From Myxococcota bacterium (GTDB taxonomy: Bacteria; Myxococcota_A; UBA9160; PR03): 5,579 bases of DNA. Positions within the stretch are counted from its first letter, which is position 1; the number at the start of each line of letters is the position of its first letter. The stretch is from contig JALOQG010000207.1 of assembly GCA_025453505.1 (NCBI GenBank), positions 1 to 5,579 on the forward strand. Reading direction: 5' to 3'. Made by a program: the position numbers and the translations under genes. Positions 1 to 5,466 of the stretch are shown here, one piece after another. The notes beneath the pieces are model-generated. The model was given only the letters and a program-made list of their open reading frames with translations. It was not told the DNA's origin and did no database searches.

Positions 1-84
1 GCTCGCAGTGGCGGTCGGCGCCACGAGGCCGCAAACGATCGTGATCGAGGCGACGATCGCGAGCGTTTGCGTCGCGCGCCGCAT
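1..84 (-). CDS. Exported protein, N-terminal fragment (signal peptide only)
   Basis: Reading leftwards from the ATG at 84-82, 28 codons stay open to the window edge. They encode a basic start (MRRATQ), a hydrophobic core (LAIVASITIVCGLV) and a small-residue end (APTATAS), with a likely signal peptidase I site after ATA. This is a textbook Sec signal peptide, so the mature protein would act in the periplasm or outside the cell. The single Cys (residue 18) does not sit in a lipobox. A second in-frame ATG lies at 126-124 and would add 14 residues. The start at 84 is preferred because it gives a compact signal peptide and has a G-rich stretch (GGGACGGGG) upstream. The gene follows tetR on the same strand after an 86-bp gap. 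The mature protein lies outside the window, so its function cannot be named. Confidence 0.55.
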   Translation of the reverse strand, partial: MRRATQTLAIVASITIVCGLVAPTATAS

Positions 85-170
85 GTCGTATCGGCCCCGT
101 CCCACGAGTCGCAAGATCGCGCGCATCGATGACGGCGGCGTGAGCAGTCGGTGAGGGCGGCTCCCCTCGA

Positions 171-821
171 TCAGTCGAGGGCGGGCGCGAGGTAGCGGGT
201 CAAGGCCTGCTTCATCTCGGCCGTGATGCGCGCGCGCTGCGTGGGATCCGGCGTATCGAGCAGCCAGTCGATGAAGGTGTTGGCGATCCGCAGCGCGCTG
301 CGCACGACGAGTTCGACGCGCTCGGCGCCGAGCCGCTCGTGCAGCAACGGCAATGCGGCGAGCTGCGCGACGAGCTGCGTATCCGACGCTTCGACGACTG
401 CGCGGAAGGCGGCGCAGCCTCGCGTCGCACGCCAGACGGTCGCGTAGGTCCGGTCGGAGGCGTAGATCCCGGCCGAGACGTCGATCGCGTGTTCGAGCGC
501 CTCGCGCCACGGCAGTCGCGGGAGGTCCACGCGCAGGCAGGCGGCCACCGCGGCGTCCACGCGCGTCGTGGTGCGTTCGACCAGCGCCGCGAGGATCTCC
601 TCGCGGCTCGCGAAGTAGTGGTACACGGAACCGATCGGAACGTGCGCGCGCTTGGCGATCGCGGCGGTCGTGAGCGCCTCGACGTCGCTCTCCTCGAGCA
701 GCTCGACCGTCGTGTCGAGGATCCGCTCGACGCGCACGCGGGCGCGCTCCTGCAGCGGCTCGCGCCGCGGCTGGAGCGGCCGCGTGTTGCTGCCTTGTGT
801 CTCGAGAGTGCGTCGCGGCAT
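171..821 (-). CDS. TetR/AcrR-family transcriptional regulator
   Basis: This 216-residue protein has the usual TetR length and layout. A basic, low-complexity leader (about 1-28) precedes the N-terminal DNA-binding domain (about 29-83). The domain's helix-turn-helix runs from LTTAAIAKRA through VPIGSVYHYFASREEILAAL, and SVYHYF is the hallmark of the recognition helix. The remainder is a helical, poorly conserved ligand-binding and dimerisation domain ending in a typical amphipathic helix (EMKQALTRYLAPALD). Such proteins are usually dimeric repressors released by a small molecule; the ligand here is unknown. The ATG at 821 has a GAGG four bases upstream. The gene starts 9 bp after the stop of the lamin-tail gene, and that TAA lies just upstream of the putative ribosome-binding site, so translational coupling is plausible. 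No divergently oriented target gene flanks it, so its operator cannot be inferred from position. The family call is secure; the target is not known. Confidence 0.93.
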   Translation of the reverse strand: MPRRTLETQGSNTRPLQPRREPLQERARVRVERILDTTVELLEESDVEALTTAAIAKRAHVPIGSVYHYFASREEILAALVERTTTRVDAAVAACLRVDLPRLPWREALEHAIDVSAGIYASDRTYATVWRATRGCAAFRAVVEASDTQLVAQLAALPLLHERLGAERVELVVRSALRIANTFIDWLLDTPDPTQRARITAEMKQALTRYLAPALD

Positions 822-830
822 GCCTCGAAC

Positions 831-1526
831 TTAGACGTTCACGCTTCGATCTCCAGCCGCGCGCCGGCGCACGTGACGCAGCCCACGCGCCGTCGCGATC
901 GCGAGCGCCGCGAGCGGGGCGGAGTCCGGCTCGGGGACGGGCCGCGGCGGAGCACCGGGCGTCGGCTCGCTCTGGATGCGCCAGAGGCCGTCGAGCCCGC
1001 GCTCGATGCTCGCGCCCGCCGGCGCATCGGCGACGTCCACCGCCGCGATCGCGCCCGCCGGATCGAGCAGGCCCGTGTCGTTGGTCTCGCCGTAGAGCAC
1101 CACGTCCACCGGCAGCGTCTCGGCGGTGACGGCATCGGCCGGCCGGTCGAAGAGCGCGACCGCGTCCGCCGTGACGCCGCCGTTCTGGAGATCGGGCTCG
1201 AGATCGATCGCGAGTCCGAAGGAGAAGGGCGGCATCGCGGCGTCGCCGAGGGGACCGCCGATCACGAAGCGGGCGCCGGCCTCGACGCTTCCCGACAGCG
1301 CCTGACGGCCGGATACGAGAGTCGTACCGCCCCAGCCGAGGCTCCAGGCCGAGAGATCCACGGGTGTGTCGCCGGCGTTCCACGCCTCGACCCACTCGCG
1401 TTCGTCGTCGGCGCCGTCGGCGTCGTAGAGCACCTCGGCGATCACGAGCGAGGCGGAGGCGGGCGCGGCCGGAGTCGCGGCGGCGATCGCCGCTGCGCAC
1501 GCGGCGATGCGAGAGGATCGGTGCAT
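831..1526 (-). CDS. Secreted lamin-tail-domain protein with PEP-CTERM-like sorting signal
   Basis: The 231-residue product starts with a signal peptide (MHRSSR, then an Ala-rich core, cleavage probably after PASA at about residue 26). A lamin-tail domain fills most of the rest: it opens with SLVIAEVLYDADGADD, continues REWVEAWNAGDTPVDLSAWSL, and closes with the typical ending SIERG...DGLWRIQSEPTPGAP (about 173-193). These domains are small immunoglobulin-like folds, common in bacterial secreted proteins. The tail has VPEP (197-200), a short Ala/Leu-rich segment and a basic cluster RHVRRR (217-222). This matches the PEP-CTERM pattern recognised by exosortase, giving sorting to the envelope or exopolysaccharide. 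It is atypical in that the hydrophobic stretch is short and about 9 residues follow the basic cluster. The reading frame stays open far upstream, but the ATG at 1526 directly precedes the signal peptide. No strong Shine-Dalgarno is seen. tetR follows after 9 bp. Biological role unknown. Confidence 0.85.
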   Translation of the reverse strand: MHRSSRIAACAAAIAAATPAAPASASLVIAEVLYDADGADDEREWVEAWNAGDTPVDLSAWSLGWGGTTLVSGRQALSGSVEAGARFVIGGPLGDAAMPPFSFGLAIDLEPDLQNGGVTADAVALFDRPADAVTAETLPVDVVLYGETNDTGLLDPAGAIAAVDVADAPAGASIERGLDGLWRIQSEPTPGAPPRPVPEPDSAPLAALAIATARGLRHVRRRAAGDRSVNV

Positions 1527-1571
1527 CGTAGGACTCGCGCGGGACCGACCGGGGGAGCGGTGCGAAGGTCT

Positions 1572-1585
1572 CGCGTCGCGACGCG
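1572..1585. repeat. Perfect 14-bp palindrome in the hsp70/lamin-tail gap
   Basis: CGCGTCGCGACGCG is a perfect palindrome without a spacer, lying in the 83-bp gap between the hsp70 stop and the lamin-tail start. A second copy of the right arm (GCGACGCG, 1601-1608) could pair with the left arm as an alternative 8-bp stem. It could be an operator, for example for a dimeric TetR-type regulator, or simply a by-product of GC-rich composition. CpG-rich palindromes are frequent in such DNA, so the call is weak. Confidence 0.25.
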
Positions 1586-1609
1586 CGGCGCAACGTCGTG
1601 GCGACGCGT

Positions 1610-2869
1610 TCACGCCGCGCGCAGGGCGAGCCCGCTCGCGACGCTGCTCAGCTCCTCGCCGCCGCGCAGCTTGTCCGCGCCGAAGCGCGTCGCGAAGATC
1701 GCTCGCACGGCGGGCACGAGCGCGGAGCCTCCGGTGAGGAACACGCGGTCGACGTCGGCCGCTGCGACGCCGGATTGCGTCAGGACCTCGTCCACGCAGC
1801 GCTCGATCTTGCCCAGCTCGGCGCCGATCCACGCCTCGAAGTCGCGGCGCTCGACGGGGGCGTCGAGCGAGAAGCCGGCGTCGCGATACCGCACGCGGCT
1901 CGCGTCCGCGCGCGAGAGTTCGTGCTTGGCGGTCTCGATCGCGCGGTAGACGTGGAAGCCGCGATCCTCGCGCACGAGGCGTCCGAACGCGCGCAGGCGT
2001 TCGGGCTCGAGCGCCTCGCGCTCGAGGTCGCCGAGCAGCGCCAGCGTCGAGCGCGACTTCAGGAACGAGAGGTGGTGCCAGCGCTCGAGGTGCGCGTAGA
2101 GCCAGGCGGGGACGGGAAGCACTTCGCCGAACAGGTTGCGGTAGTGCGTGCCGCGTCCCAGCGCGGGCGCGACGCGCTCGCGCACGAGCTTCGCGTCGAA
2201 GGCGTCGCCCGCGACGCCGACGCCCGACGTGCCGAGCACCTCCGCGTCCGCGCGCCGTTCGCCCGGCGCGAGGCGCAGCACCGAGAAGTCGCTGGTGCCG
2301 CCGCCGAAGTCGCCGATCAGCACGCGCTCGGGCGCCGCGATGCGCAGCCCGTAGTGGTGCGCCGCGGCGACGGGCTCGAGCTCGAAGCCGACGTCGTCGA
2401 AGCCCGCGCGCGCGAGCGCCGAACGCAATCGCGTCAGCGCCAGGCGTTCGTCGAGATGCTTCGCGTCGCCCGCGAAGCGCACCGGCCGGCCGACGACGAC
2501 GCGCGTGCCGAGCGGTCCGAGTTCGGCTTCGGCGGCGCGGCGCAGCTCGAGGATCAGGCGCCCGACGAGATCCTCGAGCTCGAAGACGGCGCCGAAGATC
2601 TCGGTGCGCTCGAAGAGCGGGCTCGCGAGGAACGACTTGATCGATTGCACGAGGCGCCCGTCGCCCGCCGTCTCGAGGTAGCGCTCGATCGCGGCCGGCC
2701 CCGCGCGTACGCGAGGGGGACGTCGTAGATCCTCGAGATCGGGCTCGAAGTGCAGGATCGAGCGGAATGCGGGCGAACCTCGGAAGGTCGCGAGGCGCGG
2801 CGCGCCGTGTCCTTCCCAGACGGCCACCGCGCTGTGCGTGGTGCCGAAGTCGAGACCGACGACGCGCAT
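1610..2869 (-). CDS. Hsp70-family ATPase-domain protein, YegD-like
   Basis: This 419-residue protein carries the actin/Hsp70 nucleotide-binding fold in order: phosphate-1 loop GLDFGTTHSAVAV (5-17), GRPV (127-130), connect-1 EPVAAA (165-170), phosphate-2 loop IGDFGGGTSDFSV (185-197), adenosine motif VFLTGGSALVP (376-386) and connect-2 SSVASGLAL (408-416). It ends directly after this domain, with no peptide-binding domain or lid. Together with the middle region (DLEREALEPERL...YRAIETAKHELS) this matches the E. coli YegD type (about 450 residues), a cytoplasmic putative chaperone-like protein with no firmly assigned client or function. ATP binding is expected; holdase or foldase activity is not, since the substrate domain is missing. 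The ATG at 2869 is chosen because the phosphate-1 loop begins five residues later and a strong GGAAGGGGGG lies just upstream. The leader contains tandem hairpins that may control expression. The lamin-tail gene follows after 83 bp. Confidence 0.9.
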   Translation of the reverse strand: MRVVGLDFGTTHSAVAVWEGHGAPRLATFRGSPAFRSILHFEPDLEDLRRPPRVRAGPAAIERYLETAGDGRLVQSIKSFLASPLFERTEIFGAVFELEDLVGRLILELRRAAEAELGPLGTRVVVGRPVRFAGDAKHLDERLALTRLRSALARAGFDDVGFELEPVAAAHHYGLRIAAPERVLIGDFGGGTSDFSVLRLAPGERRADAEVLGTSGVGVAGDAFDAKLVRERVAPALGRGTHYRNLFGEVLPVPAWLYAHLERWHHLSFLKSRSTLALLGDLEREALEPERLRAFGRLVREDRGFHVYRAIETAKHELSRADASRVRYRDAGFSLDAPVERRDFEAWIGAELGKIERCVDEVLTQSGVAAADVDRVFLTGGSALVPAVRAIFATRFGADKLRGGEELSSVASGLALRAA

Positions 2870-2872
2870 GAT

Positions 2873-2882
2873 CCCCCCTTCC
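2873..2882 (-). promoter_or_regulatory. G-rich Shine-Dalgarno of hsp70
   Basis: On the minus strand GGAAGGGGGG ends 3 bases before the ATG at 2869. The AAGG core is 7 bases from the start, a normal distance. The run of six G is unusual and is complementary to the C-rich arms (CCCCACCCC) of the two upstream hairpins, so the site could be masked if those arms were free. The masking idea is inference. Confidence 0.7.
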
Positions 2883-2884
2883 GG

Positions 2885-2931
2885 AAAATGCACGACGCCC
2901 CGCCCCGCGCGCGGCGGGGTGGGGTCGTGCA
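2885..2931 (-). terminator. Terminator-like hairpin followed by UUUU in the hsp70 leader
   Basis: TGCACGAC (2889-2896) pairs perfectly with GTCGTGCA (2924-2931). After small bulges the stem continues with CCC/GGG, CCCC/GGGG and GC/GC around a 5-base loop (2909-2913). Read in the hsp70 direction, the stem is followed immediately by TTTT (complement of 2885-2888) and then the Shine-Dalgarno. The form is that of an intrinsic terminator with a short U-tract, placed between the presumed promoter and the hsp70 start. That position suggests attenuation rather than the end of an upstream gene, as no intact minus-strand gene lies upstream. The bulges and the four-base U-tract weaken the terminator reading. 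Confidence 0.45.
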
Positions 2932-2943
2932 CGTTGGCGTGCG

Positions 2944-3000
2944 CCGAACGCAACGATCCCCACCCGCGGCGGCGCGGGGTGGGGTGTCGCTGGCGTTCGG
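2944..3000 (-). repeat. Second imperfect inverted repeat upstream of hsp70
   Basis: CCGAACGC (2944-2951) pairs with GCGTTCGG (2993-3000). After a small internal loop, CGA (2954-2956) pairs with TCG (2987-2989), and CCCCACCC (2958-2965) pairs with GGGTGGGG (2977-2984), plus two more pairs around a 6-base loop (2969-2974). It shares the CGGGGTGGGGT core with the first hairpin 12 bp away. Its left arm is also complementary to the neighbouring right arm of the first hairpin, so the two hairpins and an alternative cross-pairing are mutually exclusive. The pairing is directly visible; a regulatory role is inference. Confidence 0.5.
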
Positions 3001-3009
3001 TTGGCCGGC

Positions 3010-3038
3010 AGCATCGGGGAAGCGGCGGCGCTACGCAA
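3010..3038 (-). promoter_or_regulatory. Weak candidate promoter for hsp70
   Basis: On the minus strand TTGCGT (complement of 3033-3038) is followed after exactly 17 bases by GATGCT (complement of 3010-3015). Each hexamer matches only 3 of 6 positions of the sigma-70 consensus. The interest lies in the placement: a start about 7 bases downstream would begin the transcript at about 3003, right at the edge of the second hairpin, leaving a leader of roughly 134 bases. Chance occurrence is quite possible. Confidence 0.2.
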
Positions 3039-3087
3039 ACCGCGCGCCGATCCGAACGGTCGCCCCGGCATCGACGCGGGTGGCGAC

Positions 3088-3165
3088 GGCGCGGCGTCGG
3101 CCGCCGTGTGGATCGCGATGTTCGCGTCGCGACACATGCACGAGTACGGCCTCGAACGCGACGCG
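3088..3165 (+). pseudogene. Possible remnant of a thiolase-family gene
   Basis: In this frame the peptide contains AAVWIAMFASRHMHEYGLER. From memory it resembles the conserved segment of SCP2/lipid-transfer-type thiolases, which typically reads like 'ARRHMHEYGTTREQLA' and follows a Pro/Ala-rich helix. The similarity stops after GLER, and the frame ends at 3303 without any thiolase catalytic motif (no active-site Cys context, no GHP or CxG motif). If real, it is a short internal relic. It lies on the same strand as the crotonase and acyl-CoA dehydrogenase genes, whose partners often include thiolases. A chance match of about 15 residues cannot be excluded without a search. Confidence 0.3.
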
Positions 3166-3230
3166 ACGCGGGGCGAAGGCGGGCCGTTCGTCGCGGACGG
3201 GACGCGCAGTCTCTATGCTGCCGCGCGCCA

Positions 3231-3377
3231 ATGCCGAGCCCCCACTTTCCGTTTCCGTCCAATCCCACCGGCTGGTACCACCTCGCCGACGCGCGCGACG
3301 TGACGCGCGGAGCGGCGCCCCGCGCGGGCGCGCTCGGCGCGTCGCTCGCACGACGCCGCCCGCACTTCTACGCGTAG
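3231..3377 (+). pseudogene. Possible truncated Rieske-type oxygenase N-terminus (48-residue ORF)
   Basis: The ATG at 3231 opens a 48-codon frame beginning MPSPHFPFPSNPTGWYHLAD and continuing ARDVTRG. This resembles the extreme N-terminus of Rieske [2Fe-2S] oxygenases ('FPFP..PNGWY.VA.S.DL.PGEV'). The expected continuation, including the CxH and CxxH cluster ligands, is absent. After residue 27 the sequence turns into Arg/Ala-rich, apparently non-homologous codons and stops at TAG (3375-3377). That stop overlaps the ribosome-binding site of the crotonase gene. It is therefore either a relic left by a deletion or a small leader ORF coupled to the next gene. No good Shine-Dalgarno precedes it, although TATGCT (3214-3219) could drive a nearly leaderless transcript. 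The resemblance is from memory and short. Confidence 0.35.
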
Positions 3378-3383
3378 GAGAAG
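3375..3383 (+). promoter_or_regulatory. Ribosome-binding site of the crotonase gene
   Basis: TAGGAGAAG lies 5 bases before the ATG at 3389 and fixes that start, although the frame is open far upstream. Its first three bases are the stop codon of the small upstream ORF, so ribosomes ending there would be placed directly on this site. Confidence 0.7.
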
Positions 3384-3388
3384 CCCCG

Positions 3389-4162
3389 ATGTCCGAGTTC
3401 TGCAAGGTCGAGCGCGACGGTCCCGTGACCACGATCACGATCACGCGTCCCGAAGTGATGAACGCGATCCATCCGCCGGCCAGCACCGCGCTTTCGGCCG
3501 CGTTCGACGCGTTCGTCGCGGATCCGGACGCGTGGGTCGCGATCCTGACGGGCGCCGGCGACAAGGCGTTCAGCGCGGGCAACGATCTCAAGTTCCAGGC
3601 CGGCGGCGGCAGGGTCGAGTCGCCCCCGAGCGGCTTCGGCGGGCTCACGTCGCGCTTCGACAACCCGAAGCCGGTGATCGCAGCGGTGAACGGGCTGGCG
3701 CTCGGCGGCGGCTTCGAGCTGGTGCTCGCCTGCGACATCGCGATCGCGTCGGAGCGCGCCTCGTTCGGATTGCCCGAGCCGCGCGTCGGACTCGCGGCGC
3801 TCGCCGGCGGCCTGCACCGCCTGCCGCGCCAGATCGGTCTCAAGCCGGCGATGGGCATGCTGCTGACCGGCCGCCGCGTCGACGCGCGCGAGGCGCTCGC
3901 ACTCGGCATCGTCAACGAGGTCGTCGCACCGGGAGACCTGCTGGCGGCCGCGCGACGCTGGGCGGACCAGATCTGCGAATGCTCGCCGGCGTCCGTCCGC
4001 ACGAGCAAGCGCGTCGCGCTCGAAGGCCTCGCGCACGCGTCACTGGAGCAGGCGATGGCCGCGCGCTACGACGCCATCGCCGACCTGGTCAAGAGCGCCG
4101 ACTTCGTCGAAGGTCCGCGCGCTTTCGCCGAGAAACGCAAACCCCGCTGGACCGGCAACTAG
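3389..4162 (+). CDS. Enoyl-CoA hydratase/isomerase (crotonase) family protein, CaiD-like
   Basis: The 257-residue product is a complete crotonase, a family that stabilises acyl-CoA enolates and typically adds water to trans-2-enoyl-CoA. Oxyanion-hole segments are FSAGNDLK (61-68) and ALGGGFELVLACDI (104-117). Both glutamates needed for hydration in rat mitochondrial hydratase have counterparts: E110 in GGGFEL and E130 in GLPEP. The C-terminus DFVEGPRAFAEKRKPRW is the usual trimerisation and acyl-pocket tail. The order FSAG-x-DLK, a GGF/GL-T-F stretch, then KPVIAAVNG, FGLPE and EGP-AFAEKR-P-W closely resembles E. coli CaiD (crotonobetainyl-CoA hydratase). No other cai gene is present, so carnitine metabolism is not implied. 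The ATG at 3389 follows TAGGAGAAG. The acyl-CoA dehydrogenase gene follows after 62 bp, suggesting one operon whose enzymes make and hydrate a 2-enoyl-CoA. The substrate is undetermined. Confidence 0.93.
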   Translation: MSEFCKVERDGPVTTITITRPEVMNAIHPPASTALSAAFDAFVADPDAWVAILTGAGDKAFSAGNDLKFQAGGGRVESPPSGFGGLTSRFDNPKPVIAAVNGLALGGGFELVLACDIAIASERASFGLPEPRVGLAALAGGLHRLPRQIGLKPAMGMLLTGRRVDAREALALGIVNEVVAPGDLLAAARRWADQICECSPASVRTSKRVALEGLAHASLEQAMAARYDAIADLVKSADFVEGPRAFAEKRKPRWTGN

Positions 4163-4224
4163 CAAACCCACTTCCCGCGCAGCGAGCCGCAGGCGAGCGG
4201 CGAGAACCAGAACTGGAGATCCCC

Positions 4225-5457
4225 ATGATCGAATGGAACGAGCAGCAGCAGATGATCCGCGACGTGGTGCGTCGCTTCATCGAGGCCGAGGTGGTGCCCA
4301 ACGTCGAGGCGCTCGAGCACGGCGACCTGCCGCCCTACGACATCCTGCGCAAGCTGTACTCGACCTTCGGCATGGACGAGCTCGCGCGGGCGCGCTTCGC
4401 GAAGCAGATCGAGCGCGAGAAGCGCGGGGAAGCGCCGAAGAAGCGCGACGAGGATGGCGAGGGCGGCGGCGAAGGCGTGGGCATGCAGATGATCCCGATC
4501 ATCGAGCTGTGCCGTCATTGCCCCGGCATGGTGACCGCGCTCGGCGTTTCGGTCGGGCTCACCGCTTCGGCGATCCTCGGCAAGGGCACGACCGCGCAGA
4601 AGGAACGCTGGGCGCTCGACATCCTCACGCTCGACAAGATCGGCGCGTGGGCGATCACCGAGCCGGGCTCGGGATCGGACGCGTTCGGCGGCATGAAGGC
4701 GACCGCGAAGCGCACGCCCGACGGCGGCTACCTGCTGAACGGCAACAAGACCTTCATCACGAACGGCCCCTACGCCGACACGATCGTGTTCATCTGCAAG
4801 CTCGAGGAAGAGGGCGTCGATCCGCGCGATCGCAAGATGCTCCACTTCGTGCTCGACAAGGGCATGCCCGGGCTCGTGCAGTCGAAGCCGATGCGCAAGA
4901 TGGGCCTGCACTCGTCGCCGACCGGCGAACTCTTCCTCACCGACGTGAAGGTCGGCCTCGACCGGCTGCTCGGCGAGAGCGAGCAGAAGGCGGTGTCCGA
5001 GGGCAAGGCCGGCGCGAAGTCGACCTTCCAGACCGAACGCGCCGGCGTCGCCGCGATGGCGCTCGGCATGATCGAGCGCTGTCTCGAGCTCTCGGTCGCG
5101 TACGCGAAGGAGCGGGTGCAGTTCGGCAAGCCGATCGGCGAGTTCCAGCTGATCCAGGAGAAGCTCGCCCGCATGGAGGTCGCGCGGCTCAACGTGCAGA
5201 ACCTCGTGTTCCGCACGATGGAGACGGCGGCCAAGGGCAAGTCGATGAGCTTCGCCGAGGCGTCGGCGATGAAGCTCTACTCCGCGCGCGCGGCCGACGA
5301 GGTCGCGCAGGACGCCGTGCAGATCTTCGGCGGCAACGGCTACCTGGCCGAGTACAAGGTCGAACAGCTCGCCCGCGACGCGCGCGTGCTGCGCATCTAC
5401 GCCGGCACCGACGAGATCCAGATCGGCGCGATCGCCCGCGATCTCCTCTCCCGCTGA
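4225..5457 (+). CDS. Acyl-CoA dehydrogenase family protein
   Basis: This 410-residue flavoenzyme has the standard acyl-CoA dehydrogenase layout: an N-terminal helical domain (1-140), the beta domain with signature WAITEPGSGSDA (142-153) and FITNG (177-181), and a C-terminal helical domain with RVQFGKPIGEFQLIQ (297-311), QIFGGNGY (366-373) and RIYAGTDEIQ (390-399). It oxidises acyl-CoA to 2-enoyl-CoA using FAD and normally hands electrons to electron-transfer flavoprotein. The catalytic Glu of the medium/short-chain enzymes (in IYEGT) is Ala393 here. Glu271 in FQTERAG aligns with the base of isovaleryl-CoA and long-chain dehydrogenases, so activity is expected with that geometry. The usual YGG-G loop is replaced by a charged, Gly-rich insert (about 63-84). 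GGAGA at 4215-4219 lies 5 bases before the ATG, fixing the start although the frame is open upstream. It probably shares an operon with the crotonase. Substrate unknown. Confidence 0.93.
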   Translation: MIEWNEQQQMIRDVVRRFIEAEVVPNVEALEHGDLPPYDILRKLYSTFGMDELARARFAKQIEREKRGEAPKKRDEDGEGGGEGVGMQMIPIIELCRHCPGMVTALGVSVGLTASAILGKGTTAQKERWALDILTLDKIGAWAITEPGSGSDAFGGMKATAKRTPDGGYLLNGNKTFITNGPYADTIVFICKLEEEGVDPRDRKMLHFVLDKGMPGLVQSKPMRKMGLHSSPTGELFLTDVKVGLDRLLGESEQKAVSEGKAGAKSTFQTERAGVAAMALGMIERCLELSVAYAKERVQFGKPIGEFQLIQEKLARMEVARLNVQNLVFRTMETAAKGKSMSFAEASAMKLYSARAADEVAQDAVQIFGGNGYLAEYKVEQLARDARVLRIYAGTDEIQIGAIARDLLSR

Positions 5458-5466
5458 CGCCGCATC

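Larger units (their letters stand above)
2870..3388. other. Divergent intergenic region, 519 bp
   Basis: This gap separates hsp70 (leftward) from the crotonase gene (rightward). From left to right it holds the hsp70 ribosome-binding site, two tandem hairpins (2889-2931, 2944-3000), a weak minus-strand promoter candidate (3010-3038), and two plus-strand peptides resembling gene remnants (3088-3165 and 3231-3377). A lone plus-strand -10-like TATGCT (3214-3219) lies 11 bases before the ATG at 3231 but has no convincing -35 at proper spacing. No intact gene of recognisable family is visible on either strand. Confidence 0.6.

Noticed and set aside
164..181. Small stem (CCCTCGA, loop TCAG, TCGAGGG) overlapping the tetR stop codon
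   Set aside because: The stem is only 7 bp, overlaps the coding end and has no U-tract after it, which is too weak to call a terminator.
1497..1526. Possible lipoprotein reading of the lamin-tail signal (Cys at residue 10)
   Set aside because: The Cys precedes the hydrophobic core instead of following it, so it cannot be a lipobox Cys.
339..1949. Long plus-strand open frame (536 codons) antisense to three minus-strand genes
   Set aside because: Its translation is Arg/Ala/Gly-rich, with no recognisable motif. It overlaps the well-supported tetR, lamin-tail and hsp70 genes. Long antisense frames are expected in GC-rich DNA.
1527..3137. Upstream extension of the lamin-tail frame through the hsp70 region
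   Set aside because: The extra part is out of frame with hsp70, Arg-rich and without motifs. The signal peptide begins at the ATG at 1526, so the extension is not translated product.
4163..4224. GCGAGC-rich direct repeats in the crotonase/dehydrogenase gap
   Set aside because: The units are too short and degenerate. They look like GC-rich spacer between two co-transcribed genes.
3389..5457. Carnitine (cai) operon interpretation of the crotonase plus dehydrogenase pair
   Set aside because: The crotonase resembles CaiD, but no CaiB-type CoA-transferase, CaiC ligase or transporter is present, and the dehydrogenase carries an insert and motifs not specific to CaiA.
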